NCBI RefSeq assembly: GCF_025961575.1
Contig: NZ_JAOQNX010000021.1
Span: forward strand, 36,432-100,431
Length of the DNA: 64,000 bases
Source of the DNA: Rhodoblastus acidophilus
Lineage (GTDB): Bacteria; Pseudomonadota; Alphaproteobacteria; Rhizobiales; Beijerinckiaceae
Direction: 5' to 3'
The number at the start of each line of letters is the position of its first letter. Position 1 is the stretch's first letter. Positions 1 through 8,628 of this stretch are shown one piece after another. The notes below the pieces were generated by a model that was given only the letters and a program-made list of their open reading frames with translations, did not search any database and was not told where the DNA came from. Made by a program: the position numbers and the translations under genes.

Positions 1-205
1 GCCGTCCGCTCTGTTGCAGGCCTATCGCTGGCTGATCGACTCGCGCGACGAAAGCACCGGCGAGCGTCTGGACGATCTGGAAGACCCGTTCCGGCTCTAT
101 CGCTGCCACACCATCATGAACTGCGCCCGCGCTTGCCCCAAGGGGTTGAACCCCGCCAAGGCCATTGCGGAAATCAAGAATTTGATGATCGCGCGGCAGG
201 CGTAA
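1..205 (+). CDS. sdhB: Succinate dehydrogenase iron-sulfur subunit, C-terminal fragment
   Basis: This is the last 67 or so codons of a gene that begins before the window. The readable frame runs from position 2 and ends at a TAA at 203-205. It contains a Cys-His-x-Ile-x-Asn-Cys stretch followed by [15 protein letters not shown], the C-terminal cysteine motif that binds the [3Fe-4S] cluster in SdhB. The conserved lead-in about a tryptophan and an Asp-Ser-Arg-Asp segment is also present. SdhB passes electrons from the flavoprotein SdhA to quinone in complex II at the inner membrane. No sdh gene follows, so this is probably the last gene of its operon. Identification is secure; the N-terminal part cannot be seen. 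Confidence 0.95.
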   Translation, partial: PSALLQAYRWLIDSRDESTGERLDDLEDPFRLYRCHTIMNCARACPKGLNPAKAIAEIKNLMIARQA

Positions 206-232
206 GTTGAGGGCGACGCGGCTGACAGAGCC

Positions 233-290
233 GTGGACCGCCCTTGTGGTTCGAGACGGAGGCTTCGCCTCCTCCTCACCATGAGGGCTA
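233..290. repeat. Intergenic palindromic repeat, family A copy 1
   Basis: The unit begins GTGG-CCG and ends ATGAGGGCTA, with a CTTCGAGACG-like core and a short GC-rich inner stem (GAGGC TTC GCCTC). Two other copies lie at 8421-8477 and 13794-13852. The inner and outer stems differ in sequence between copies but still pair. It sits in the gap after sdhB and before the convergent aminotransferase gene. Confidence 0.75.
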
Positions 291-297
291 ATTTTGG

Positions 298-323
298 GCG
301 CGCCCGGTTGGGCGCGCTTTTTT
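298..323 (+). terminator. Rho-independent terminator after sdhB
   Basis: A perfect 8-bp stem, GCGCGCCC at 298-305 and GGGCGCGC at 310-317, with a GGTT loop, is followed by six T at 318-323. It closes the sdh transcript. Its T tract runs into the stop codon of the convergent aminotransferase gene. Confidence 0.85.
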
Positions 324-1473
324 ATTGCGGGGCGCCCCAGTTCGCCAGTTTTTGCAGGGCGCGTTCGAGCGTTGTCTGCTGCTTGGCGAAACAGAAGCGG
401 ATGTGGCTGCGCAGGTCGCGGTTTTCGTAAAAGGCGGTGAGCGGAATCGCGGCGACGCCGGCTTCCTCGACCATGCGCTTGCAAAAGGCGAGGTCGTCGC
501 CGTCGCTGTCGAAGGCGGAAAAATCGGCCACGGCAAAATAGGTCGCTTGCGCCGGGCGGACCTTGAACCCCAGTGTGTTCAGACCGTTGGTGAGAAAATC
601 GCGGCGGGTTTGCAGCGCCTGTTTCAGGGCGTCAAAATAGGCTTGCGGCATGTTCAGGCCCGCCGCCACCGCCGCTTGCAGGGCTGGCGGGGTCGTAAAA
701 GTGACGAACTGGTGGGCGCGGGCGATGGGGCCGAGCAGTTTTGGATCGGCCATGACATAGCCAACCTTCCAGCCGGTGACCGAAAAGGTTTTGCCGGCCG
801 AGCCGATGCGCGCCACGCGATCGCGGATCTCCGCGATGCCGAACAGGCTTTTGTGCGCGCCTTCAAAGACAAGGTGCTCATAAACCTCGTCGCAGATGGC
901 GACGAGATCGTGCTTCAGCATGAGCTCGGCGAGGAAGCCGAGTTCTTCGGTATCAAAAATTTTTCCAACGGGGTTCATCGGCGTGTTGACGACCAGCGCG
1001 CGGGTGCGCGGCGTGATCGCGGCTTTCAGGCGTTCGAAGGGCAGGCGCCAGTCGGGCGGCGTCAGTTTGACAGCGACCGGGACCGCGCCGCCGCGGCGGA
1101 TGATCGGCGCGTAGGAATCGTAGACCGGCTCGAACACGATCACTTCATCGCCGGGGTTGAGTAGGGCGAGAAAACAATCCGATAGCGCCTCTGTGGCGCC
1201 GGAGGTGATCATGACCTCGTCCGGAGCGGCCTCCAGGCCCAGGAAACGGCGGGCATTGTCGGCCACCGCTTTTCGCAGCGCGGGCAGGCCCATCATTGGT
1301 GGGTACTGGTGCGAGCCCTCGCGCAGGGCTTTTACGGCCGCCTCGATCAGTTCGGGCGGCTCCAGCCCTTCCGGAAAGCCCTGGCCAAGGTTTTCCGCGC
1401 CTTTTTCCCGCGCCAGCGTCGACATGATCTCGAAAATCGAGGTCGAAACCTGGGAAAATGTGGCGTTGGCCAT
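322..1473 (-). CDS. Class I/II PLP-dependent aminotransferase
   Basis: The product of 383 residues is a fold-type I aminotransferase. Visible motifs are the substrate-region segment NLGQGFPEG near residue 28, the SGATEAL segment near 91, NTPMNPVG near 163, DEVYEH near 185 and SAGKTFSVTGWKVGY with the probable PLP Schiff-base Lys228. The GQGFPE start and overall pattern resemble the methionine/kynurenine/DapC-type aminotransferases. The exact amino acid substrate cannot be read from sequence. The start ATG lies one base after the purK stop, so it is probably translated from a purE-purK-aminotransferase transcript. The common NTPHNPTG motif is changed to NTPMNPVG here. Confidence 0.88.
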   Translation of the reverse strand: MANATFSQVSTSIFEIMSTLAREKGAENLGQGFPEGLEPPELIEAAVKALREGSHQYPPMMGLPALRKAVADNARRFLGLEAAPDEVMITSGATEALSDCFLALLNPGDEVIVFEPVYDSYAPIIRRGGAVPVAVKLTPPDWRLPFERLKAAITPRTRALVVNTPMNPVGKIFDTEELGFLAELMLKHDLVAICDEVYEHLVFEGAHKSLFGIAEIRDRVARIGSAGKTFSVTGWKVGYVMADPKLLGPIARAHQFVTFTTPPALQAAVAAGLNMPQAYFDALKQALQTRRDFLTNGLNTLGFKVRPAQATYFAVADFSAFDSDGDDLAFCKRMVEEAGVAAIPLTAFYENRDLRSHIRFCFAKQQTTLERALQKLANWGAPQ

Positions 1474-1474
1474 C

Positions 1475-2557
1475 TCAGACCTTTAGGAAGGTGACGTGGC
1501 CCATTTTCCGACCGGGGCGCGCTTCGGTCTTGCCGTAAAGATGCAGGCAGGCGCCGGGCTGGCGCAGCAGATCGCGCCATTCCTTGATGTCGTCGCCGAT
1601 CAGATTGCGCATGACGACTGGACCGTGAGCGCGCGGCGAGCCCAGAGGAAAGCCGCAGACGGCGCGGATGTGCTGCTCGAATTGCGAGGTGACCGAACCG
1701 TCGAGCGTCCAGTGGCCGGAATTGTGCACGCGCGGCGCGATTTCGTTGACCAGCAGGGTCTGGCCTTGCGGCCCGTTGACCAGAAACATTTCCACCGCGA
1801 GCACGCCGACATAGTCGAGGGCTTCGGCGATCTTTTGCGCCTTTTCCGTGGCGCGGCGGAGCAGGTCGGGCGACATGCGCGCGGGCACGGTGGTGGTGTC
1901 GAGAATGTGGTTGTCGTGGACGTTCTCGCCGACGTCCCAGGCCAAAAATTCGCCGTCGAGGCCGCGCGCCGCCACCACCGAGACTTCCATGGCGAAAGGC
2001 ACAAAACCTTCGAGAATGGAGGGCTGTCCGCCGAGCGAGCGGAAGGCGACCGCGAGGTCCGCGCCTTCCTTGATCGTGGTCTGGCCCTTGCCGTCATAGC
2101 CGAAGCGCCGGGTTTTGAGGATCGACGGGCGGCCGATCCGCGCCACCGCGCGGGCGAGCGCGCCGGCGTCGTCGACTTGCGCATAGGGCGCGACGCCGAT
2201 TCCGAGTTTTGCGACAAAATCCTTCTCGACCAGGCGGTCCTGGGTGAGCGCCAGCACGCGCGGCGACGGGCGCACCGGCTTCAGCTTTTGCAGGAATTCC
2301 GCTGTAGCCGCCGGGATGTTCTCGAATTCATAGGTGATGACGTCGACGCTCGCGGCGAAGCGGGCGAGCGCGGCCTGATCGTCATAGGGGGCGATGGTGG
2401 ATTTGGCCGCGACTTCATAGGCCGGCTCGCCCTCGCCGGGCGAATAAATGTGGCAGGACAGGCCGAGGCGCGCGGCGGCGAGCGCCAGCATCCGGCCGAG
2501 CTGGCCGCCGCCGACAATGCCGATTTTGGCGGTGGGGGCCAGGGCCCGTTCAGTCAT
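1475..2557 (-). CDS. purK: 5-(carboxyamino)imidazole ribonucleotide synthase
   Basis: PurK uses ATP and bicarbonate to carboxylate aminoimidazole ribonucleotide to N5-CAIR in purine synthesis. The N-terminal [21 protein letters not shown] is the family hallmark. It is followed by an ATP-grasp body with [12 protein letters not shown] and the metal/ATP region [15 protein letters not shown]. The product is 360 residues from the ATG at 2557, close to the family norm. I prefer this start to the longer one at 2575 because it gives the usual short (8 bp) overlap with purE. It is translated directly after purE, whose enzyme uses its product. Confidence 0.95.
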   Translation of the reverse strand: MTERALAPTAKIGIVGGGQLGRMLALAAARLGLSCHIYSPGEGEPAYEVAAKSTIAPYDDQAALARFAASVDVITYEFENIPAATAEFLQKLKPVRPSPRVLALTQDRLVEKDFVAKLGIGVAPYAQVDDAGALARAVARIGRPSILKTRRFGYDGKGQTTIKEGADLAVAFRSLGGQPSILEGFVPFAMEVSVVAARGLDGEFLAWDVGENVHDNHILDTTTVPARMSPDLLRRATEKAQKIAEALDYVGVLAVEMFLVNGPQGQTLLVNEIAPRVHNSGHWTLDGSVTSQFEQHIRAVCGFPLGSPRAHGPVVMRNLIGDDIKEWRDLLRQPGACLHLYGKTEARPGRKMGHVTFLKV

Positions 2558-3041
2558 GCGGCCGCTCCGCGACATTTTCCGTCTGGCGGGCGCGGAACGC
2601 CTCGAGGCGCTTTGCCAGCTCCGGGTCGGTGAGGGCGAGGATGGAGGCGGCGAGCAAAGCGGCGTTGATCGCGCCGGCCTTGCCGATCGCCAGCGTGCCC
2701 ACCGGAATGCCGCCGGGCATCTGCACGATGGACAACAGCGAGTCCTTGCCCGACAAGGCCTTGGATTCCACGGGAACGCCGAGAACGGGCAGGGAGGTCA
2801 TGGCGGCGGTCATGCCCGGCAGATGCGCGGCGCCGCCCGCTCCGGCGATGATCACCTTGAAGCCGGCGTCCCGCGCGCCCTTGGCGAAGGTGATCAGGCG
2901 GTCCGGGGTGCGATGCGCCGAGACGATGCGCGCGTCGGAGGAGACGCCCAGCTCTTCCAGGGTTTCGGCGGCGTGACGCATGGTCGACCAATCGGACTGG
3001 CTGCCCATGATAATGGCGACGGGACTGTTTGGGTTCGACAC
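2550..3041 (-). CDS. purE: N5-CAIR mutase (class I PurE)
   Basis: PurE converts N5-CAIR to CAIR, the step after PurK. The 163-residue product shows [21 protein letters not shown], and [11 protein letters not shown] then PVESKALSG, the active-site segments of class I PurE. The start is set at a GTG at 3041, 7 bases downstream of CCGGAA. The alternative ATG at 3098 would add a 19-residue extension not typical of the family. It overlaps purK by 8 bases and leads the purE-purK-aminotransferase gene run. Confidence 0.95.
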   Translation of the reverse strand: MSNPNSPVAIIMGSQSDWSTMRHAAETLEELGVSSDARIVSAHRTPDRLITFAKGARDAGFKVIIAGAGGAAHLPGMTAAMTSLPVLGVPVESKALSGKDSLLSIVQMPGGIPVGTLAIGKAGAINAALLAASILALTDPELAKRLEAFRARQTENVAERPHD

Positions 3042-3113
3042 GGCGGATTCCGGCAAAAAAACAAGCCGTCCTCCTATCGCGCCGCGCCGCGAAGGCAAAG
3101 CGGAATTTGGCGT

Positions 3114-3332
3114 TTAAGCGATAATATCCGGCGTCAGCGCGTCTTCCAGAAAGGTGATGCGGTCGCGCAGCGCGAGCTTGCGCTTTTTCAAACGTTGAAG
3201 TTGCAGCCTGTCATAGGCGCCAACGGAGGTCAGCGCCTCGATGGCGGCGTCGAGATCGCGGTGTTCTTCCCGCAAACGCTCCAGTTCGGCAGTGAATTCG
3301 GCCCGCTCTTCTTCACTCATGTCTTTGGTCAT
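3114..3332 (-). CDS. DUF465 (YdcH-like) small coiled-coil protein
   Basis: This small charged protein ends in DYDRLQLQRLKKRKL-type sequence followed by LRDRITFLED. That heptad-rich helix pair marks the DUF465/YdcH family, whose function is not established. I set the start at an ATG at 3332 (72 residues). Other in-frame ATGs at 3365 and 3320 are possible and no ribosome binding site is decisive. It is divergent from a second DUF465 gene at 3513, about 180 bases away. Confidence 0.75.
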   Translation of the reverse strand: MTKDMSEEERAEFTAELERLREEHRDLDAAIEALTSVGAYDRLQLQRLKKRKLALRDRITFLEDALTPDIIA

Positions 3333-3512
3333 CGACCGATCTGCCGCCCGTTCATCCACCGCCATTTCGGCGCGGATTATGGGGGTTTGCGCCGTCAAGG
3401 GCAAGATCAATGATGCTTATCCTAATAGCTTGAGCCCCGCCGTGAATTACCGCTTGCAGTCGGCGCCAGCCGTGTCATGATTCAGTCGTCAAAACATCGA
3501 CAGGAGTTGTGC

Positions 3513-3701
3513 ATGTCCATGCAAGCCCATCTCGCCGAACTCGAGCGCCGGCATCAGGCGCTGCAACGGGAAATCGAGAAGGAAGAGACCCTCCCGGGGA
3601 CGGACGAACTGAAATTGCACGAACTCAAGCGACGCAAGCTCATTCTCAAGGACGAAATAACCCGGCTCAAGGGTGAAAAGGTCGACGCCACGGTCCATTG
3701 A
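3513..3701 (+). CDS. DUF465 (YdcH-like) small coiled-coil protein
   Basis: The 62-residue product carries LAELERRHQALQREIEKEE, then ELKRRKLILKDEITRLK, the two-helix pattern of DUF465. The ATG at 3513 follows AGGAG with a 6-base spacer. The gene is followed by a strong terminator at 3724-3749, so it is probably monocistronic. It is a divergent paralogue of the gene at 3114-3332. Its function is unknown. Confidence 0.8.
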   Translation: MSMQAHLAELERRHQALQREIEKEETLPGTDELKLHELKRRKLILKDEITRLKGEKVDATVH

Positions 3702-3723
3702 ACTCCGTTGTCGGCAAACTGAA

Positions 3724-3749
3724 ATCCCCGCCCCTCCGGCGGGGATTTT
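3724..3749 (+). terminator. Rho-independent terminator
   Basis: The inverted repeat AATCCCCGCC/GGCGGGGATT with a CCTCC loop ends in ATTTT. It lies 23 bases after the DUF465 gene stop. Confidence 0.8.
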
Positions 3750-3947
3750 CATTTGGGGCTTTCGTTCGCGCCGCGCGTCCCTCCTTTGCGCGGCGAGGCC
3801 CGTTCGCGGACGAAGCGCATGGCGGCGAAAGCGCTTTGCCCGCCTGCCATTAGCCTAAGGTTGAGCGGCCGCCGTTCTGGACTTCTGCGACGCGGCGTCG
3901 CACTTTCCGCGCGACATGTTCAGCCAAAAATCACGGGGAGGGAGCCC

Positions 3948-5852
3948 ATGGCGAGCAAATATCACGACGTCTACGCCCATTGGAAAGACAAGCCGTTCGA
4001 ATTCTGGGGCGAGGCCGCCAAGGCGGTCGACTGGATCAAGGCGCCGCAGACCGTGTTCGATCCGAATGCCGGCGTCTATGGCCGCTGGTTCCCGGACGGC
4101 ACGCTCAACACCTGCTACAACGCCGTCGACCGTCATGTGAAGAACGGGCGCGCCGAGCAGGCCGCGCTGATCTATGACAGCCCCGTCACCGGCATCAAGC
4201 GCACCTACACCTATGCGCAGCTGCTCGCGGAAGTGAATGCGGTGGCCGCCGTCCTGAAGGATTTCGGCGTCGGCAAAGGCGACCGCGTGCTCGCCTATAT
4301 GCCGATGATCCCGGAAGCGGTGATCGGCGTGCTGGCCTGCGCCCGCATCGGCGCCATTCATTCGGTCGTGTTCGGCGGTTTCGCCGCCAAGGAGCTCGCG
4401 ACCCGCATCAACGATTCCGAGCCCAAGGTGATTTTGACCGCGTCCTGCGGCATCGAGCCGAACCGCGTCGTCAAATACAAGCCGCTGCTCGACGAAGCCA
4501 TCAGCCTCGCCGCGGTCAAGCCGGAAAAAGTGCTTCTGCTGCAGCGGCCGCAACAGCCCGCCGACATGATCGCCGGTCGCGATTTCGACTGGTCGACGCT
4601 GGTGACCGCCGCGCTCGCCGAGCGCCGCACCGTCGAGCCGGAAGAGATGAAGGCGACCGATCCGCTCTACATCCTCTACACCTCGGGCACGACCGGCATT
4701 CCCAAGGGCGTGGTGCGCGACAATGGCGGTCATGCCGTCGCGCTGATGTGGACCATGAAAAACCTCTATGGCATCGAGCCCGGCGAGGTGTTTTGGGCGG
4801 CCTCCGACGTGGGCTGGGTGGTTGGCCATTCCTACATTCTCTACGGCCAGTTGCTCTATGGCGCGACCACCGTCGTCTACGAGGGCAAGCCGATCGGCAC
4901 GCCCGACGCCGGCGCGTTCTGGCGCATGATCGAGGAATATAATGTCGCGGCTCTGTTCACCGCGCCTACGGCCTTCCGCGCCGTGCGCAAGGAGGACCCG
5001 AACGCCGATCACCTCAAGCGCTACAATGTGAAGAAGAGCCTGCGCACCCTGTTCCTGGCCGGCGAGCGCGCCGACCCGGACACCGTCGCCTGGGCCGAGC
5101 AGATCCTGGGCGTGCCGGTGATCGACCATTGGTGGCAGACCGAAACCGGCTGGGCCATCGCCGGCAATCCCGTGGGGCTCGGCGCGCTGCCGGTGAAACA
5201 CGGCTCGCCGACCGTCGCCATGCCCGGCTATGACGTGCAGATCGTCGACGAGGCGGCGCATCCGGTCCCCGCGGGCAAGATGGGCTCGATTGTCGTGAAA
5301 CTGCCGCTGCCTCCCGGCAACTTGCCGACGCTGTGGAAGCAGGACGAGCGGATGAAGGAGAGCTATCTCACCGACTTCCCCGGCTTCTACAAGACCGCGG
5401 ACGCCGGCTTCATCGACGCGGACGGCTATCTCTACATCATGGGCCGCACCGACGACATCATCAATGTCGCGGGCCATCGGCTCTCCACCGGCGGCATGGA
5501 GGAGGTTTTGGCCTCGCATCCGGATGTCGCGGAATGCGCGGTGATCGGCGTCAAGGATGAGCTGAAGGGCGAACAGCCCTGCGGCTTCATCGTGCTCAAA
5601 TCGGGCGTCAGCCGATCGCCGATCGAGATCGAGCAGGAAATCGTCAAGCTGGTGCGCGACAAGATCGGCCCGGTGGCTGCGTTCAAGATCGCCATCACCG
5701 TGAACCGTCTGCCCAAGACGCGTTCCGGCAAAATCCTGCGCGGCACGATGAAGAAGATCGCCGACCACGATCCCTGGACCATGCCCGCCACCATCGACGA
5801 TCCCGCCATCATGGACGAGATCATGGCCGCCCTGGAAAACAAGGGCGTTTGA
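3948..5852 (+). CDS. prpE: Propionate-CoA ligase (propionyl-CoA synthetase)
   Basis: The 634-residue protein is an AMP-forming acyl-CoA synthetase of the acetyl/propionyl-CoA synthetase group. It shows the P-loop-like YTSGTTGIPKGVVRDNGG, the segment DHWWQTETGW, the GRTDDIINVAGHRLSTGGMEE hinge and the C-terminal RLPKTRSGKILRGTMKK with adenylation Lys595. Length, the KGVVRDNGGH segment and the N-terminal YHDVYAHWKDKP fit PrpE better than Acs, but propionate specificity is inferred. The ATG at 3948 follows GGGGAGGGA. There are no prpB/C/D genes beside it. A large hairpin follows the gene. Confidence 0.9.
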   Translation: MASKYHDVYAHWKDKPFEFWGEAAKAVDWIKAPQTVFDPNAGVYGRWFPDGTLNTCYNAVDRHVKNGRAEQAALIYDSPVTGIKRTYTYAQLLAEVNAVAAVLKDFGVGKGDRVLAYMPMIPEAVIGVLACARIGAIHSVVFGGFAAKELATRINDSEPKVILTASCGIEPNRVVKYKPLLDEAISLAAVKPEKVLLLQRPQQPADMIAGRDFDWSTLVTAALAERRTVEPEEMKATDPLYILYTSGTTGIPKGVVRDNGGHAVALMWTMKNLYGIEPGEVFWAASDVGWVVGHSYILYGQLLYGATTVVYEGKPIGTPDAGAFWRMIEEYNVAALFTAPTAFRAVRKEDPNADHLKRYNVKKSLRTLFLAGERADPDTVAWAEQILGVPVIDHWWQTETGWAIAGNPVGLGALPVKHGSPTVAMPGYDVQIVDEAAHPVPAGKMGSIVVKLPLPPGNLPTLWKQDERMKESYLTDFPGFYKTADAGFIDADGYLYIMGRTDDIINVAGHRLSTGGMEEVLASHPDVAECAVIGVKDELKGEQPCGFIVLKSGVSRSPIEIEQEIVKLVRDKIGPVAAFKIAITVNRLPKTRSGKILRGTMKKIADHDPWTMPATIDDPAIMDEIMAALENKGV

Positions 5853-5866
5853 TGTGAAAAAAACGC

Positions 5867-5896
5867 GGCGCGCGAAATTGAATTTTTTCGCGCGCC
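5867..5896. terminator. Terminator-like hairpin after prpE
   Basis: A perfect 11-bp stem, GGCGCGCGAAA at 5867-5877 and TTTCGCGCGCC at 5886-5896, encloses an AT-rich loop. An A run precedes it but no T tract follows on the plus strand, so it is not a classic terminator. Confidence 0.5.
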
Positions 5897-5984
5897 AGCC
5901 TTTCGGTCGATGCGGCAAAAAAGCAAATTTGTTTGATCATTCCTTTAAGTTAAGCAGAGGGTTGAATTCTCTGGACTCTGCTTC

Positions 5985-7796
5985 ATGACCTTCTCGTTTC
6001 CCGTTTCGATTTCGACAGACCCCAATGCGCTCTCCGAGATATCCTATCTCTCCGGCTTGACCGCGACGGACGGCGTCGCCGCCCGGAGTTACTGGTCGGA
6101 TTACGGGTTGATTCCCCACAAATGGCAGAACGGCGGCGGCGACGCCGTCGTGGGAACGGGCGGCGGGGTGGTGACCTATGCCTTCGACGCGTCCCAGGGG
6201 AATTGGACGTCCGCCCAGAAGACCATGGTCGTCGCCGCGCTGAAACTTTGGTCCGGCATCGCCGACATCACATTCGTGGAGTCGGCGGGCGCGCCCGACG
6301 TGGTCTTCGTCAGCGATCCCTCCGGCGATGTCCACGAATATGACACCTACACGCCCGGCCCTCAGATCGGAAAGATCGACCCCGGCCAGGGGGGCGCCTC
6401 GGTCGGGATCGTGATCAACACCGATCCGAACAGTCCCTATGGCGACATCGCCTCGTTTTCGGCCCTGGGCGGTTATGGCGTCGGCACGCTGGTCCACGAA
6501 GCCGGGCACCTGCTCGGCCTCGGCCATGGCGGCGACTACAATGGCGCGGGGGACAATCAATACACGGTTTATGACGACCGTCTGTACACGGTCATGTCCT
6601 ATATTTCGCCTGCGGACGCCGCCAAGACCACCAGCGACACGCGCGCGGTCGCGTGGGGCGCCTCCGACGGGGTGGACCGCCAGACGCCTTACACACCGAT
6701 GGCCTTCGACATTCTCGCCGTGGAGCAGATGTACGGGGCGTCGCGCAGCGGGGTCTATGGCGGCGGGCAGATCTTCGGCTTCAACTGCAACATCGGCGAC
6801 GAGTCGCGCGTGTTCTTCGACTTCACCGTCGACACCGCGCCGATCGCGACCCTGTTCGACCACGGCTTGAACAACACCCTGGATCTCTCCGGCTACAATA
6901 TGTCGTGCACGGTGAACCTGAACCAGGGCGCGTTCAGCAGCGTCGGCGGGCTCACCAACAATATCTGCATCGCTTATGGCACCCATATCGAGACCGCGAT
7001 CGGCGGCAGCGACGACGACGTTTTCTATGTGAACCAGGACGCGGACACGATCAGGGGCGGCGCCGGGCGCGACACGGTCGTGTTCGCCGGCCTGCGCGCC
7101 AATTACACGATCACTTACGAAACCGGCGGAGTCGTCATCGCCGACGCCGACACCGTCTACACGCTGTCCGACGTCGAGACCGCGCAATTCTCCGACACGA
7201 GCGAAACCCTCTGCTTCCTGGCGGGCACGCGCATCCGCACGCCCTCGGGCGAGGCCGCCATCGAAACGCTGCGGCCGGGCGATCTGGCGCTCACGGCGGA
7301 TGGCGAGGCCCGGCCTGTCGTCTGGCTCGGCCGGCTGAAGGTTGCGGCGCGGTTCGTCGATCCGGTGCGCAGCCATCCGATCCGCATCCGGGCGGGCGCG
7401 CTGGGCGATACTCTCCCCACGCGCGACCTGCTGGTGTCTCCCGACCACGCGCTGCTGGTCGAGGGCCTGCTGATCCAGGCGGGCGCGCTGGTCAATGGAA
7501 CGTCGATCGTTCGCGAGACCAGGGTTCCCGAATTTTTCGTCTATTACCACGTCGAACTGGACGATCATGCGCTGGTGCTGGCGGAAGGCGTTCCGGCGGA
7601 AACTTTTGTCGACAATGTCGACCGCATGAATTTCGACAATTGGGCGGAGCATGAAGCGCTCTATCCCAAGGGCCGGGTTCTCGAGGAAATGCCTTTGCCG
7701 CGCGCAAAATCGCGGCGTCAGGTTCCCGCCCGTATCCGGGCGGCGCTGGATCGCCGCGCCGAAGGGATGGGCGCGGCGCTGGCGGCTTGCGCATAG
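5985..7796 (+). CDS. Serralysin-like M10 metalloprotease fused to a C-terminal Hint domain
   Basis: The product is 603 residues. Residues 1-210 resemble the serralysin (M10B) catalytic domain. The zinc motif is HEAGHLLGLGH (His171, Glu172, His175, His181), and VMSY is the Met-turn at Met204. A middle part (about 330-400) has GGSDDDVFYV...IRGGAGRDTVVFAG, a short RTX/M10 C-terminal beta-roll remnant. From Cys410 (CFLAGTRIRT) a Hint-type domain follows, with IETLRPGDLALT and SPDHALLVEG, as in the Hint_2 family. There is no Sec signal peptide, which suits type I secretion, but no type I exporter is nearby. The expected activity is an extracellular protease that could be cleaved at the Hint junction; this is inferred. 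Confidence 0.85.
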   Translation: MTFSFPVSISTDPNALSEISYLSGLTATDGVAARSYWSDYGLIPHKWQNGGGDAVVGTGGGVVTYAFDASQGNWTSAQKTMVVAALKLWSGIADITFVESAGAPDVVFVSDPSGDVHEYDTYTPGPQIGKIDPGQGGASVGIVINTDPNSPYGDIASFSALGGYGVGTLVHEAGHLLGLGHGGDYNGAGDNQYTVYDDRLYTVMSYISPADAAKTTSDTRAVAWGASDGVDRQTPYTPMAFDILAVEQMYGASRSGVYGGGQIFGFNCNIGDESRVFFDFTVDTAPIATLFDHGLNNTLDLSGYNMSCTVNLNQGAFSSVGGLTNNICIAYGTHIETAIGGSDDDVFYVNQDADTIRGGAGRDTVVFAGLRANYTITYETGGVVIADADTVYTLSDVETAQFSDTSETLCFLAGTRIRTPSGEAAIETLRPGDLALTADGEARPVVWLGRLKVAARFVDPVRSHPIRIRAGALGDTLPTRDLLVSPDHALLVEGLLIQAGALVNGTSIVRETRVPEFFVYYHVELDDHALVLAEGVPAETFVDNVDRMNFDNWAEHEALYPKGRVLEEMPLPRAKSRRQVPARIRAALDRRAEGMGAALAACA

Positions 7797-7858
7797 CGCA
7801 AAGTGAACTTCCGGCGGCGGCGGGCATGGGCTATGGTCCGACGCAACAGGAGCGGTTC

Positions 7859-8395
7859 ATGCAAATTCATCTGGTTCTGACCGTGATCGGCCCGGATCGT
7901 CCCGGTCTGGTGAGCGCGGTTTCCGACACGATCGCCGCCGGCGGCGGCAATTGGCTCGACACGCGCATGGCCAGCCTGTCCGGCCAGTTCGCCGGCATGG
8001 TGCTGGTCGCCATCGACGCCGAAAAGGCCGATGCGCTGGTCGCCGCGCTGCGCGCGCTGGATGCCCAGGGCTTGCGCATCATCGTGCAGCGCACCGATCC
8101 GCATCCGGCCGTGGTCGGGCGCACCGTGCGTCTGGAAACCATCGGGCTCGACCGGCCCGGCATCATCCGCGACATCTCCCATGTGCTCGCCCAGGCGCAT
8201 GTCAGCATTATCGAACTGGAGAGCGAGCTAACCAGCGGCGCCTTCTCCGGCGAAGCCATGTTCAAGGCGCGGGCGCGGCTGCTGCTGCCCGAGGGGCTCA
8301 GCATGGTCAATCTGTGCCAGGCGCTCGAGGACATCGCCGGCGAGCTGATGGTCGATCTGACTCTGGACGAGGCCGCCGAGGCGGTTCACGTGTGA
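7859..8395 (+). CDS. Tandem ACT-domain protein, GcvR-like
   Basis: The 178-residue protein has two ACT-like halves. The first is LVLTVIGPDRPGLVSAVSDTIAAGGGNW and the second VRLETIGLDRPGIIRDISHVLAQAHVSI. This arrangement matches the glycine-cleavage repressor GcvR and related ACT regulators. It probably senses an amino acid and acts through protein contact, since there is no DNA-binding domain. The ATG at 7859 follows AGGAG with a good spacer. No gcv gene is nearby, so the ligand is not known. Confidence 0.8.
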   Translation: MQIHLVLTVIGPDRPGLVSAVSDTIAAGGGNWLDTRMASLSGQFAGMVLVAIDAEKADALVAALRALDAQGLRIIVQRTDPHPAVVGRTVRLETIGLDRPGIIRDISHVLAQAHVSIIELESELTSGAFSGEAMFKARARLLLPEGLSMVNLCQALEDIAGELMVDLTLDEAAEAVHV

Positions 8396-8420
8396 GTTTT
8401 TGGCGGGCTCGGACAAAGCC

Positions 8421-8477
8421 GTGGCCCGCCCTCTCCTTCGAGACGGCCCCTGCGGGGCCTCCTCAGGATGAGGGCTA
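8421..8477. repeat. Intergenic palindromic repeat, family A copy 2
   Basis: This copy has the same frame as those at 233 and 13794: GTGG-CCGCCC, CTTCGAGACG, an inner stem GCCCC TGC GGGGC, then CTCCTCAGGATGAGGGCTA. The outer stem bases CC/GG are swapped relative to copy 1, so pairing is kept. It follows the ACT-domain gene. Confidence 0.8.
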
Positions 8478-8601
8478 CTTTATTGTATGTAGAGAGATTT
8501 TTTTGGGTGGGGATGCGGGTTTACTGTCTGTTAGGGATAAAGCCCAAGATGTCTTCAAGCATAATCATCGTTAATCCTTTGGACAGCGCCGGCGCTTAAC
8601 G

Positions 8602-8622
8602 TCCTTCCATCGATGGGAAGGA
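8602..8622 (+). promoter_or_regulatory. Hairpin covering the ribosome binding site of the 8629 gene
   Basis: CCTTCC at 8603-8608 can pair with GGAAGG at 8616-8621 across an ATCGATG loop. GGAAGGA is the Shine-Dalgarno sequence 6 bases before the ATG at 8629, so this helix would mask ribosome binding. Any role as a translational switch is inferred. Confidence 0.45.
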
Positions 8623-8628
8623 TAAACC

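Noticed and set aside
3855..5918. 687-codon open frame on the minus strand opposite prpE
   Set aside because: It mirrors the prpE codons, has composition typical of antisense frames in GC-rich DNA (Arg/Asp/His/Gly-rich) and no recognisable domain.
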